DNA of 64,000 nt, from NCBI GenBank assembly GCA_026018925.1, contig JAKSZU010000011.1, forward strand, positions 40,474,641 to 40,538,640. The letters are read 5' to 3'. Below, in pieces: positions 25,455-36,442 of this stretch. Within the stretch, counting starts at the first letter, position 1. Each line of letters begins with the position of its first letter. Below the pieces are notes generated by a model that was not told the origin of the DNA, ran no database searches, and saw only the letters and a program-made list of their open reading frames with translations. The translations under genes and the position numbers were made by a program. This stretch comes from Tupaia tana. Taxonomy: Eukaryota > Chordata > Mammalia > Scandentia > Tupaiidae.

Positions 25455-25538
25455 GGAAGATGGCATAATGGCTATGTCGCTGGACTCCCATGTAGTCGAT
25501 CACGGTTTGAGTCCCGGACCTGGTGGCTTAAACTCACA

Positions 25539-25576
<38 letters not shown>

Positions 25577-25735
25577 ATGCCTAAGATCCTGAGAGGAGAA
25601 TGGAGGAGAAGGGATTAAAGCATGGCCATCCCCCCTGGGGAGTGATTTCTCACTTTCTGTTTCCCTGTCTCTCTGTCTCTCTCTTTCTGGCGAGCACATG
25701 CACCTTATAGCAAAAACCTCTCCAAAAAAAAAAGG
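25455..25735 (+). mobile_element. Family A SINE, slightly 5'-truncated, with (GT)n expansion
   Basis: It starts at 'agatggcataatggctatg', with B box 'ggtttgagtcccgg'. The 'gtgcgtgcgtg' part has expanded to (GT)n at 25542-25575. The body, CT zone and 'accttatagcaaaaacctc' are present. The tail passes into a long GAAA-rich array. Confidence 0.92.
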
Positions 25736-25736
25736 G

Positions 25737-25905
25737 GGGGGGAAGGGAAAGAGAAAGAAAGAGGAGAGAAAGAAAGAAAAAAGAGAAAGAAAGAAGAAAA
25801 AGAAAGAAAGAGAAAGATGAAAGAAAAAGAAAGAGAAAAACAGAAAAAAGAAAGAGAAAAATGAAAGAAATAGGAAGAGAAACCCAGAGAGAAAGAAAAA
25901 ATGAC
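25737..25905. repeat. Long purine tract (GAAA/AGAAA)n
   Basis: About 170 bp of almost pure purine on the + strand, starting with G8 and continuing as GAAAGA variants. It grew from the tail of the preceding SINE. Frames across it read as low-complexity F/L/S on the minus strand and are not genes. Confidence 0.9.
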
Positions 25906-26943
25906 ATTTGAGCAAGACCCTAAAGCAGGTGAGGCTGTGAGCCAAGCAGCTCGCTGACGAAGCATTCAGTGCACAGGGATGTATGCGGCAAGGTCAGGGA
26001 TCAGTAAGCCGGTCACTGTGGCTACAACTAAATGACAGTGAGTGCTGACTGATTATTCAGTGTCTTAGAGAGTACCCAATAGTAGCGATAATTAGCATAA
26101 CACCATCCACATGTAATTTGTGAATAAATATTCATCAGGAGGGTTGCATCTTTATCTTTTTCCACTCATAGGGCTATATTGTTCGAACTTTTGCCGGCAC
26201 TGCCTTAGACTGAGCTGCTTTATGACACTGCAGTTAAATGGCCTTATGTAACGGCCGACTACATAGTCGCAACCAGCCATGCTGTAGAACACCAGCCTGA
26301 ACTCGGGTCTCCTGTAGTTTCTGTTCAATGTTTGTTTCCCCACATCATACTCTTGGGCACATTTAGAGACCAACCTCATCACTTGTGCCTGAGAGCCTCA
26401 CCCACATAGATCATAGATCTGAGTGGAAATTTTGACAAAGGAATCAAAGCGTTGAAATTTCAAACATATGTGCAGATATTCAAACACTGTCATTTTTTGA
26501 CAGGTACTTATGGTTTGATTGAAGGCAGAGGCACAGAGTTAAAATTAATTCATGAATGGGCTTGAAAATAGAAGTGTAAATGAGACCGTAATTAAAGTTT
26601 TCCCTAATTCTTCTTCCCAGCTGTGGACTTTAATATGAGTTGGTTTTAGCTATATTTAGCTAAAAAGTTAAATTTTAGATGCAATAGCATGTGTGTCTTT
26701 TAGTACTCATATTATATAAATGCTTTGGGTGTCAATTTATGGTAAAAGCATCAAAAATTGCATCATAATTATTCTATAGTCATTGCAATCCCAGCTAAAT
26801 ATTGAGCAAAGAAAAACCAGGGTGCCCTGATTAAACATGTGCAAGATATTTTAAAAGTTATTTAAACAGGGAAAATAAAATACTCTCACTGAGATTGTTC
26901 CTTTATACTTCTTTTTGTTTTTATGTTGTTATGTTTTTATTTG
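25906..26943. other. Intron; segment 26150-26400 of unusual composition
   Basis: Mostly unassigned. 26150-26400 has several CpGs ('tgttcgaacttttgccggca', 'cggccgactacatagtcgca') and 'cctgaactcgggtctcctg', which is like the core of an old MIR-type SINE. The minus-strand frame there (26152-26382) has no known domain. Confidence 0.4.
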
Positions 26944-27187
26944 ATTTTTTTTGCTATAGGGTATGTGCACTTACCAGAGAAAGACAGAGACAGAAGGAGA
27001 AAGTGAAAAATAACACCCCCCAGAAGGTATGGCCATGCCGCAATACCTTCTCCATTCTCCTCCTAGATTTGGGCATACACGCACACATGCCAGTATGATT
27101 TTCATGTCAATGGGCTAAAAGCTCAAACTGCAGAGTTGGCTATATGGGATCCAGCCTCCTCAATCTTCACACCACCTGCTGGCCTCT
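26944..27187 (-). mobile_element. Family A SINE, diverged
   Basis: 'gattttttttgctatagggt', 'cttaccagagaaagacagag', 'ggccatgccgcaataccttc', 'gggcatacacgcacacatgc' and the end 'caccacctgctggcct'. It has deletions around the B box. Confidence 0.87.
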
Positions 27188-28584
27188 GCTTTATGCTTTT
27201 TTTCAGTTTAGTTTCTTTTTCTCTAATTATAAAATAAATACTTTCTGCTTATAAAGTGAGCCAAAGAAGTGAGCTCACAGCAGAAATGTGGTCCATCAAA
27301 GCCCATGCCCGGCATGACAAGGCAGTGTGGAAGGACAGTCTGAAACCTGAAGGACCACACAGGCCTGGTCTTATTGCTAAGTGCCAATATTGACGGAAAT
27401 GTCACTGTCGAGAGTCAGATCTATCTCAACTTTCTGTGCTGCGTCTTTTACTTGAAGTCCTAAAAGACCATTTTCCCTGACAACAGCTAGTAGATTGAAG
27501 ATGGATCTGTTTTTTGTCTGCCAAAGACCCCAAGAATGAATCTAGATGTGTGGGTTTGGTCTGACCCCACCCACCTCTTTCTTTTTTTTTAATTTCTTAA
27601 GCCTTCCTAATATCTCTGGAATAGGCACGTTTTATATTCTCATGGGAGCAGAACCCTAGAATTGAACATAAGCCACTCCTTGTTATTCTGTAGGGATTCG
27701 CAAATGGAAGTGTTTGGAAGTTCTCAGAGAGCCGGATAAATGTCATCACAGCCACCTCCTTCATCATCCCCTGATTGCCAAGGTGTGCTAAGTGCACCAT
27801 GGCTTCTGCAAATGACATTGCCGAGAGGAGCTTGAAAGAAGCAGTAGAAAGTTTTTAATCAGAAGGAGGTAATGACTTAATCTACGCTACCAAGTGCTGC
27901 ATTGTTAAAACGTGACACGCGCAACTTTACCCTAGTTCCAAAAGGACCCCTGTCTCACATTAAGAATTCAGATGATATTGTCATATTAAGTGAAGTTAAA
28001 CATCTGTCTGTTTGCTGGGAGAATAATTTCCCTGAGTATAATGTGCCTTTACAATTGAGTAGGAATATTTGCTCAGCACTAATATCGTCTGCAAAGAGAC
28101 CTGCAAGGTCATGTGTACACCAGCGAGAACATATGCTCTGTTTACAAACCTCAGGTAGGTGAACCTCAGTCAGGTTTTATGAGGCCCTTCCATTCACTAG
28201 TCTATGGCAGTTTGGGTTGCTTCTTCCTGGCTTTTCCCACCACAGAAATAAAGGTGGTTTAGGAACTCTGAACAAAGTCTTTGTTTTTTATTGTTTTCCC
28301 CCATGTGAAGATGCATTCTAAAAATCCAGATTTTTGCATTGTGAGAAGTGCCTAAAGGCCTTGACAGAACAAGATGGATTCTACATACAGAAATACTTAA
28401 TAATTACATTCTAAAGACCAGGTAGATCTGTCCTTTTCAAGACACTGGAAACATTAATCATCCCTTTTTTGTTTAGACTTGTTCTTTTTTTCCTCTCTGC
28501 TTATCAATTTTCAATTAAGATAGCTGAATTGTTCTCATTGATGAAAATGTGAGTGTAAGAACAAGTGTGAGTAAGTAAGAATAA
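27188..28584. other. Intron without a recognised repeat; possible conserved segment at 27850-28140
   Basis: No named element. 27850-28140 has retained CpGs ('cgtgacacgcgcaactttac'), even composition, and an open 86-codon frame (27902-28162) lacking any domain. It may be conserved non-coding sequence. 27265-27420 is similar in character. Confidence 0.4.
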
Positions 28585-28592
28585 AAGAAAGA

Positions 28593-28598
<6 letters not shown>

Positions 28599-28624
<26 letters not shown>

Positions 28625-28862
28625 GAGAGGTTTTTTTGCTATAGGGAGCGTGTGCTCACCAGAAAGACAGAGAGAGAGAGAGAGGTAGAAAGCGAGAAAT
28701 CACCCCCCAGGGGGGATGGCCATGCCGCAATCCTTTCTCCTCCATTCTCCTCTTGGGATCCTGGGCACCCAGCGTGAGTTTAAGCAACCGGGTCCGGGAC
28801 TCAAACCATGGTTGGCTACATGGGAGTTCAGCAACATAGCCATTACACCAACTGCTGGTTCC
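28599..28862 (-). mobile_element. Family A SINE with 14 bp target duplication
   Basis: Poly-T of about 27, 'gagaggtttttttgctatag', 'caggggggatggccatgccg', 'gggcacccagcgtgagttta' (the GC-repeat segment deleted), 'gggactcaaaccatggttgg' and the head end 'caactgctggttcc'. The duplication 'aagaaagagctctt' (28585-28598) / 'aagaaagagttctt' (28863-28876) has one difference. Confidence 0.94.
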
Positions 28863-29089
28863 AAGAAAGAGTTCTTGATGTGGTGTCTTGATCTTCACCA
28901 AGTATGTGATCAAAGGGCTTTGAAAGCTCACTCCTCACTTATTCACCTAACCAGTGAGATTCCATTTTCATACCATAACTATAAGAAATATTAAGATAGA
29001 AAAGCATGCTGCCTACTCTTATTACAAGAGATACTAAAAACAGACATGAGAGATATTGGATACAACAGAATTTTAGATGAAGAAGAGTG

Positions 29090-29360
29090 TGGGGACCAGC
29101 AACTGACCTAATGGCTATGTCATTGAACTCTCATGTAGTTGACCATAGTTCGAGTCCCGGACCCGGTGGCTGAAACTCACTCAAGGCACATGTGCGTGCA
29201 TGTGAAGATCCCAAGAGGAGAATGGAGGAGAAAGGATTGCAGTGTGGCCATCCCCCCTGGGGAGTGATTTCTTGCTTTCTGTCTCTCTGTCTCTCTCTGT
29301 CTTTCTGGCTAGTGCACGCACCCTGTAGCAAAAATACTCTCCAAAAAAAAAAAAAAAAAA
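29090..29360 (+). mobile_element. Family A SINE with 10 bp target duplication
   Basis: 'ggggaccagcaactgaccta', B box 'agttcgagtcccgg', the body, CT zone, 'ccctgtagcaaaaatactc' and A20. The duplication aagaagagtg lies at 29080-29089 and 29361-29370. Confidence 0.94.
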
Positions 29361-29469
29361 AAGAAGAGTGCCACTTAATGAGGTAGAAAGATCTATTAAG
29401 GACGCAATCCTTGTGCCCAGTCTTGGAGAGTAGGTAGGAAGTGAATAAGTAGACATATCAGGCAAAGGG

Positions 29470-29665
29470 CATGCCTGATGATGAAGAGATTAAAGCCCCA
29501 GGATACACTGGGAATGGCAGAGTTCTCGTTCAACTGGGAGCTAAGGCACATGAAGAATAGAGAGGGAGCTGAGTCCCAGTGGTAGATTGCTGCCAGATGG
29601 TGGAGGGTCTTATAAGCAGGACTGAAGGAGACTCCAGAGTGCTAGTGACAGTGAGGAGTCACTGA
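29470..29665 (+). mobile_element. L2-like ancient fragment
   Basis: 'gggcatgcctgatgatgaag', 'gattgctgccagatggtgga', 'gggtcttataagcaggactg' and 'gtgaggagtcactgaatgtt' follow the order of a common old LINE2-type internal segment. Decayed; moderate certainty. Confidence 0.5.
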
Positions 29666-29761
29666 ATGTTCCTAATCCCTAGAGATCTATAAACGAACTG
29701 TTCGGTAGGCTAAAGTAGTTAGATCAGGAAGCAAAGAAAAACCACAAGCTGTAAGACTTCT

Positions 29762-30011
29762 TGGGACCAGCAGTTAACGTAATGGCTATGTCGCTGAACT
29801 CCCATGTAGTCAACCACGGTTCAAGTCCCGGACCCAGGGGCTTGAACTCATGCCGGGCACGTGTGAGTGCATACCCAAGATCAGGAGAGGAGAATGGAGG
29901 AGAAGGGATTGCGGCGTGGCCATCCCCTCTGGGGGGTGATTTCTCGCTTTCTGTCTCTCTGTCTCTCTCTGTCTCTCTGGCAAGCGCACATGCCCTGTAG
30001 CAAAAACCTCT

Positions 30012-30050
<39 letters not shown>
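29762..30050 (+). mobile_element. Family A SINE with about 40 A tail
   Basis: 'gggaccagcagttaacgtaa', B box 'ggttcaagtcccgg', full body, CT zone, 'gccctgtagcaaaaacctc' and a nearly pure poly-A (30013-30052). The duplication aagacttct lies at 29753-29761 and 30051-30059. The long pure tail suggests a recent insertion. Confidence 0.95.
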
Positions 30051-30054
<4 letters not shown>

Positions 30055-30118
30055 CTTCTAATAGATTGTCATTTTAGATTAACCAAGAGGTTAAAAAGGT
30101 ATACACAGAAATGAGAAG

Positions 30119-30393
30119 GGACCGGCTGATGGCGTAATGGCTACAGCGCTGGACTCCCATGTAGTCGACCGCAGTTCGAGTCCTAGACCCAGTGGCTTAA
30201 ACTCACTCCGGGAGCATGTGTGCGTGCGTGCCCAAGATTCTGAGAAGAGGTTGGAGGAGAAGGGATTGTGGCATGGCCATCCCCCCTGGGGAAGGATTTC
30301 TCACTTTCTGTCTGTCTCCCCCAGTCTTTCTGGCAAGTGCATGTAGCAAACACCTCTCCAAAAAAAAAATTAATTAATTAATTAAATTAATTT
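30119..30393 (+). mobile_element. Family A SINE with 12 bp target duplication
   Basis: 'ggaccggctgatggcgtaat', B box 'agttcgagtcctag', body, CT zone, 'gcaagtgcatgtagcaaac' and an A-rich tail with (TTAA)n. The duplication agaaatgagaag lies at 30107-30118 and 30394-30405. Confidence 0.94.
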
Positions 30394-30509
30394 AGAAATG
30401 AGAAGAGAAATTCATGTAGTAGACTGCATTCTTCATTTTTTTAAATATTCTATGTTCACTTCTGCTATCCTAGGTGCCTGTTGGTAGCGTGTTAGCTCTT
30501 CCCACCATA

Positions 30510-30640
30510 TGAGGAAACTTCAAAAATGCTTATGGGATATTTGAATTAAAGTATGAGTTTATTTTGGTGCAAAATTTTTGAAATTTATGCATAGATCTTT
30601 CATAATACACATGAACTTTTGAAACTCCTTGTCTGCTATT
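30510..30640. mobile_element. MITE-like palindromic repeat, copy 2
   Basis: 'ggaaacttcaaaaatgctta' at the left and 'cacatgaacttttgaaactc' at the right are approximate inverted complements. 'gaattaaagtatgagtttat' and 'ggtgcaaaa' inside match copy 1 (24825-24930). Confidence 0.55.
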
Positions 30641-30855
30641 TCTTTCTTTATTCTTTTCCACTTCGTCAATTTTTATTTCATGTTTTGCTTTTCTTGCCTT
30701 CTTTTAAATTATTATCTATTTAGTTTTATTTGACAAGTAGAAGTCCATTTTTTGTAGTGTGCAACATGATGTTTTTATATACGTATGTAGGATACATTGT
30801 GGATGAGTAAATCAAGCTAATTAACATAATGCATTTCCTCACTCTTTCATGGAAA

Positions 30856-31107
30856 GAATTTTTTTCCCCTCAGAGGGAATTTAAGCTCACTGGAGAGAAA
30901 CAGAGAGAGAAAGTGAGAAAGCACTCTCCATGGGGGAATGGTCAGGCCACATTCCTTTTTCCTCCATTTCTCCCTCCTTTCAGGATTTCTGGTATGCATG
31001 TGTACATGTACCTAGCATGTCTTTCATTCCACCAGGACTGGGACTCCAACCACACAGTCACCCATGTGAGATCCAACCACCCCAACCACAACATCACCAG
31101 CTGGCCC
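30856..31107 (-). mobile_element. Old family A-like SINE
   Basis: 'gagaaacagagagagaaagt', 'gaatggtcaggccacattcc', 'atgtacctagcatgtctttc' and 'accaggactgggactccaac' end at 'acatcaccagctggcccc'. Diverged. Confidence 0.82.
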
Positions 31108-31154
31108 CAATTCTACACTTGAGGTCTATTCTCTTAAGGATTCAATACATTCTT

Positions 31155-31351
31155 TTTTTTAATATTTTACTTTTTTAAATAACTTTTTATTTATTATTAT
31201 TATCATTATTATTTTCCAGTTTGATCAGAGAAAGACAGAGAGAGAGAGAGAGGAAGTGAGAAAGCAAGCCACCAGGTCCGAGACTTGAACCGTGGTCGGC
31301 CATGTGGGAGTCCAGCACCTTTAACCACCATGTCACTTGCCGGCCCCCTGT
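31155..31351 (-). mobile_element. Family C SINE
   Basis: (ATT)n-rich start, 'ttccagtttgatcagagaaa', a GA run, 'gcaagccaccaggtccgaga', 'cttgaaccgtggtcggcc' and the end 'cacttgccggccccc'. It is flanked by 'attcaatacattctt' (31140-31154) and 'attcaatactttctt' (31352-31366). Confidence 0.92.
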
Positions 31352-31640
31352 ATTCAATACTTTCTTAGCTATAATTACATGATATACGAAAGATCTCTTG
31401 AACGTATTTCCTCAGTTCAAATGAAATTTTATATCTTTTGACTGACATCTTCCCAATCCCACTCCCACACCAACTACTAGTATACATCATTCTGCTCTTT
31501 TCTTTAGCGAGTTCAGCTACTCTAGATTCTGCATGAAGGTGACAACATGAGCTTGGCTTTCTGTGCCTGGCTTACTTCACTTATCATAGCATGCCCTGGG
31601 TTTATCCATGTCGTCGTGAATGACAGGATTTAAAGATGGT

Positions 31641-32794
31641 TTGGGCATGGTCCTCATCCGACCGGGATTTCTGAACTGGCACAGGTTCTAAGCATTTTGC
31701 CATCTCTCCTAAGAGTATATTTGCATGTGTCTAAGCTCAGACTGCATGCTTGTGAGATGTATGATCCTTGCATGGATAGCAGGAGAGGGAGACTGAAAGA
31801 GACTGAGAAGTGAAAAACACAATCTACCTGGTAAGGGAATTGAGGGGAAAGAAAGCTTAAAAGGGAAGGCTGAAAAGGTGTGGAAAACCAATTTAGCTTA
31901 CCTCAACATTTTGCAAAATGCTAGCTCCACTAAGTGGTTTTATGACAGTTCCAGGAAATGAGATTGCTAATCCCTGTGTTAAATGGCAGAACTAATTGGT
32001 GAGGGAAAGAAGGAGCAAACTCAGCTGAGATGGGCTTAAATGGCACCTTCAGACGGCCCTGAATCTCACGTAATGCAAGAGCCTCAGGCCGCTGAGTCTT
32101 CTGTCTCCAGCTCTGAACAAGTTTGTATTTGCTTAAGCAGAATTTAACATTAGATGACAAAATCAAATGTGCGCCATCAATTTCCATTTTTTCTTCAGAG
32201 AGACAGGAAAGCTTGTGGTGTCCCAGTAGGAGCATTCACCTCTTCGTTGATGGAGCCCCCATTCTCCAGGGAAGCTAATAGTCTGAGCCTCAGGACCTCA
32301 GACCTCCTGACACATAAAATGTGTCTCAAACATCAATCAGCAGCCAAGTCCTCCTGTTATTTGTTTCTTCCTCTGGTTTTTCTTGAGATTAGAATGGAAT
32401 CGTTACCAGTTAGGATGGGGACCAGACAATTCACTAAATCCCTATTAACTTTTCATGTCCAAGGACAGGCATGAAAGGGAAGAATTTTTGATCAGTATAT
32501 TAAGAACTCTTTCTTTGCTTCCTCTTTGACATTTGCTAAGTATGATCATCATTTTTTTCTTTCTTACAAAAGGAAGTTTCGCTTGCATTTCATTTCTACC
32601 TGTACCCAGGTCATCCCAGTTGGCCCAGAAATGTGGAAGTGGGTGCAGGAAAGTAGATGGTTTTCATTATTTCCCAGCTAAGGAAAAAAAATGTGACAAG
32701 AAAATGAATCACAATTTAACAGAATATAATTCTCTGAAGGGTTAAAATTTGGCCCGAATAGTCTTTTTTTTTTCATTATTGTGAAGGGTTTTTT
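31641..32794. other. Intron without a recognised element
   Basis: About 1.15 kb of unassigned sequence. Several chance frames (31930-32235, 32154-32474) carry no recognised domain. Confidence 0.45.
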
Positions 32795-33062
32795 GTTTTT
32801 TGTTTTTTTTTAGAGGTTTTCGCTATAGGGCACGTGCGTTCGCCAGACAGACAGAGAGAGACAAAGAGACAGAAAGCGAGAAATCACCCCCCAGGGGGGA
32901 TGGTCACGCTGCAATCCCTTCTCCTCCATTCTCCTCTCAGGATCTTGGGCACGCACACACCCACGCCCGGCGTGAGTTTTAAGCCACCGGGTCCGGGACG
33001 CGAACCGCGGTCGACTACGTGGGAGTCCAGTGACATAGCCATTACACTAACTGCTGGTTCCC
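32795..33062 (-). mobile_element. Young family A SINE (altered B box)
   Basis: 'tagaggttttcgctataggg', 'cgccagacagacagagagag', 'gggcacgcacacacccacgc', element-strand B box 'ggttcgcgtcc' (complement of 32996-33006), head 'gggaaccagcagttagtg'. Target duplication tattgtgaa (32777-32785) / tattgtgaa (33063-33071). Confidence 0.95.
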
Positions 33063-33071
33063 TATTGTGAA

Positions 33072-33420
33072 AGTTTTTACCTGCTCATTATAAAAAGCTT
33101 GAAATATACAAATAATTTACATGTATATTAATATATACCTATAATTCCATTACCCAAAGATAACTTCTACCCACATTTTGGTTATGATTTTTCCTCCAGT
33201 GCACATTGTTTCATATATCTGAGACCACAATCTATGTAAAGTGTGTTGTCTAGTTAAGATTTATGTTAACGATTGTACAAATATCTTTATGTGTGTATAC
33301 CTAATTTACTAAACCATTCCCTTATTATTATTGCACATTTAGATTGCTTGCAGTGCTTAATGATTATAAATTATGTTCTTGTGAGTGTCTTCTTTGTGCA
33401 CAAATCATTTTTTTAAATGC
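33072..33420 (-). mobile_element. Old L1-type 3' fragment
   Basis: 'cctgctcattataaaaagct', 'aattccattacccaaagata', 'ttcctccagtgcacattg' and 'attgcacatttagattgctt' follow the complement of an L1M/L1P 3' region. Degraded. Confidence 0.6.
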
Positions 33421-33565
33421 AGTTCATTGTTTCTAAAATAAATACAAGTGCAGACTTCCAGTGAGATGGCGGTGGCCTATTGCAGAGAGAAGCCCTTGAG
33501 ATATGGGGTCTGGTTACTGGCAGTGCCTGCTGGGGGCCACATAGTGGTTAAAACCTCACAACTCA

Positions 33566-33786
33566 GAGTGGCATGGGGGTTAAGGTGCTGGATTCCCACG
33601 TGGCCAACTGTGGTTCACATCCTGGACCCAGTGGCTTGAAAATCATGCTAGACACACGTGTGTGTGTGTGTGCCCAAAATCTTGAGAGGAAAACGAAAGT
33701 GTTGCAGTGGGACAATTGCCCAGGGGGATGATTTCTCATTTTCCCTCTCCCTGTGTGTTTCTCTGATTCTCTCTAGTGAATGTAGA

Positions 33787-33819
<33 letters not shown>
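33566..33819 (+). mobile_element. Family A SINE, 5'-truncated or rearranged at the head
   Basis: 'gagtggcatgggggttaagg', 'tgctggattcccacgtggcc', 'ggttcacatcctgg' (B box), a (GT) run, 'atcttgagaggaaaacga', 'gggggatgatttctcatttt', CT zone and A30. Confidence 0.88.
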
Positions 33820-33821
<2 letters not shown>

Positions 33822-34594
33822 ACCTCATAGCCCAGTGTCTGATGAGAAGATCCTTGACTCTATGAACAGGATATTTTTGGTATATTCACTCACTGATGAC
33901 CAGGTCCTTAGGGCTGCTATGTACTCATTAAAATAGCACAGGATGATGAATTAGCCATCATGGCAGTTCACTTTTTAATAGGGGAATTGGGAAATCCTCT
34001 CCCCACAGCAGAACGACTCATGTCTACCATCTGAGACAAGCTTTTTTCTTTCTTAAGACTAGAACACTTCTGAACCTTAATCTAAGGGTTGCTTGTTAAG
34101 GAAGGAATTAGAACAACAACAAAAAAAAGAAAAAAAAAACAGGATAAAATTGAGGAATATTGTTGAGTCTCAGTAAAGTAATATACCCACAACAAGAAAT
34201 ACCTTTCTGTGCCTCTCGTGCACCAAGGCTGAAGTAAAATCTGGGCATTTGTTTCTCCATCCCACATTTTTCTATTGGCTGCTTGGTTGATATATTTTTC
34301 TCTTTAGATCAGTCATTATTAAGGTCATACTGCTGACCGACCATGTGACACTGGGAAACCATCTTTCTTCCATTAGATGCCCATTTCATCAGCAATTTTT
34401 TCATATTATTACAGTTTCTGAACAACCTGAACTGGAAGCATCTGGGCTATTTGGTCAATAATGCAAATCCCTGAATCCTCTATAGACTCATTATGTCAGA
34501 ATCTCTGGTATGGATCCCAGATAACTCTTATGACAAACTCCCTGTTTTATTGTTGTCTGTCCTTAAAGATCATGAACCAAGGTGACAGAGGATC
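33820..34594. other. Intron without a recognised element
   Basis: Unassigned AT-rich sequence with short A-rich runs (34110-34140). No open frame of interest. Confidence 0.45.
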
Positions 34595-34850
34595 ACATAA
34601 TGGTTAAGGTGCATGAGAGCTCCAGAGCCAGATGGCTCCATTTTGAATCCTTCCTTAACTGTTTACTAGCAGTGATACTTGGGCAATTCACATCAAACCT
34701 CTCTGTGCCTCAGTTTCCTCAATTATAAAATGGAGACAATAACTATAACTGCATTATAGGATTATTGTGATAATTAAATGAATCAATACATAGTGAATGC
34801 TTAGAATAGGCCTTTGAATGGGCTTAGCATTTAATAAATGTGAACAATTC
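34595..34850 (+). mobile_element. MIR, long and well preserved
   Basis: 'aatggttaaggtgcatgaga', 'ttgaatccttccttaactgt', 'cttgggcaattcacatcaaa', 'cctctctgtgcctcagtttc', 'ctcaattataaaatggagac' and 'gattattgtgataatta' follow the MIR consensus from head to tail. Confidence 0.9.
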
Positions 34851-35352
34851 AACCACAGCATTAGACAAACGCTCTGCTTATGGCATACTGCAAAGGCCTT
34901 TGACCTTTTACCATCTTTTCCTATTTCCATTTCTTTTAAAACAGTAACCTACTTCATTTTTTTCTTACTGAACCCATATTAACTGAATACCTTCTACGCT
35001 CCTAGTTTCTTGTTATGCCCTAAAATTAATGCTCCATCACTGCACTACGGCTCTATTGGTATATGTTTATAGCCATCAATAACCATCACCTTTAATTGCT
35101 TCTAGATTTGAGTTTTGCTTCTTGCTTTCTAGATCAGAGAGAAATTTGAAGACTTGCTTCCTTTTGAGAATAGAGAGTATACGATCTCATGTTTGATGAC
35201 TCAGATGTTATACTGAAGGTTTTTGTTGAATGGTCAAATGAAAACATGTACTACTACATCAGGAAGTAATGGAACCTGTGTGTTTTAAGAACATGCTTTA
35301 TAAACCATAAAGTATTGCAAAGTCAAGCCTTTCTGATTTAGCTAGAGTTCCA

Positions 35353-35356
35353 AATA

Positions 35357-35395
<39 letters not shown>

Positions 35396-35396
35396 A
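35353..35396. repeat. (AAAT)n microsatellite
   Basis: About 11 AAAT/TAAA units, nearly perfect. No SINE body precedes it. Confidence 0.93.
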
Positions 35397-36336
35397 ACAG
35401 AGGCGAGGGCAGAAAGGGGGAGCCTTATGGCAAACCAGGAGCTGAGGTTCAAGCTGCTTACAAAGAAAACTTTTCAGAATGTATTTGCTGCTGATTAAAT
35501 TCCTAAGCAGTCCTTGCTGACTCTCCTAGGCATCTTGGGCTTTAAAACTCAAATGCGCTTTTAATCTCATGTCACCGCAAACTGGTGTTTCCTTAGGGCA
35601 GTTTGAGTTCTCACTGAAGACTAGAGCTGCCAACTGTAATCAGAAAACTTCAGATTCTTTCTATTTCAAAAAGAAGATGTTGGACTTTAATGTCCTGAAC
35701 AATTGATTTGAGAGTCTTCTAAGCTTGATCAGTCTCTAAAAGAAAGCTAAGCTTAGATCAGCATGAATTTATTTTTCTAGATTGTTGGTCATGATTTGGG
35801 AAGGCTGTGAGTTACAGCATGGTTTGTTAAGCACCTCACTTTTTCCTTAGGAAGCAACAATAAAGGAAAAGCCTCTCATCCATGTTATCTATATAAGCAA
35901 GAATTACAACAAAAATATGTTCCTAGTATTTAGTACATGAATTTGAGTTATTGTCATGCCTGAATAACAGAATCATGTTGAAATGCAGAGACCCTACTGA
36001 CCAAGAATGTCTGGTCATTTGAAAGCATATTACTACGTGAATGTGAATGATTAAGAAACCAAGAGTGTATAACAGTTTTAAAAGCACTTTTAAATTTATT
36101 TATTATTAACTCTTGGTACAGTGCTGCATGGAAATAAGAAAGACCCTTTAAAATTGAAACAGAAATAGCAGAACAGGTAGGCATTGTTTTAGTTTTGAAG
36201 TCATATTGACCAGTATCAGAGTCTCATGAGGTGGTGCCATTTTACTTCTTTTTCCAATTTGATCAGTCAATTATATTAGTATATTGTATTATATTATATT
36301 ATAATATATATTATATATGTATTACATATATATCAA

Positions 36337-36442
36337 ATGTATATTTGATTATATCTGTGTATTATATACAGCCTTATATTTATAATCAGATGTATGTTTG
36401 ATTCTATCCATATATTATAGACAGCCTTATATTTACCTTTCA
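36337..36442. repeat. 53 bp tandem duplication next to an AT-rich run
   Basis: Copies 36337-36389 and 36390-36442 share 'acagccttatattta' and 'atgtatrtttgatt' with scattered differences. The flank 36270-36336 is a TA/ATT-rich low-complexity run. Confidence 0.85.

Larger units (their letters stand above)
30690..31640 (-). mobile_element. L1 3' UTR region with two SINE insertions
   Basis: 'gtgcaacatgatgtttttat', 'aaatcaagctaattaacata', then after the SINEs 'gaaagatctcttgaacgtat', 'gaaattttatatcttttgac', 'gagttcagctactctagatt' and 'gtgaatgacaggattt'. These are the familiar complement of an L1 3' UTR of the L1PB/L1MA kind. Confidence 0.82.

Noticed and set aside
25472..25945. 157-codon minus-strand frame and overlapping ones
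   Set aside because: They translate a SINE plus the GAAA array into F/S/L repeats.
26150..26400. Possible small exon or gene on the minus strand (76-codon frame)
   Set aside because: No known domain, no splice pair, and one part looks like an old MIR-type SINE core.
33440..33565. 'cagacttccagtgagatggcgg', similar to an L1 5' start
   Set aside because: Only about 25 bases resemble an L1 5' end and no L1 body follows, so I could not support an element.
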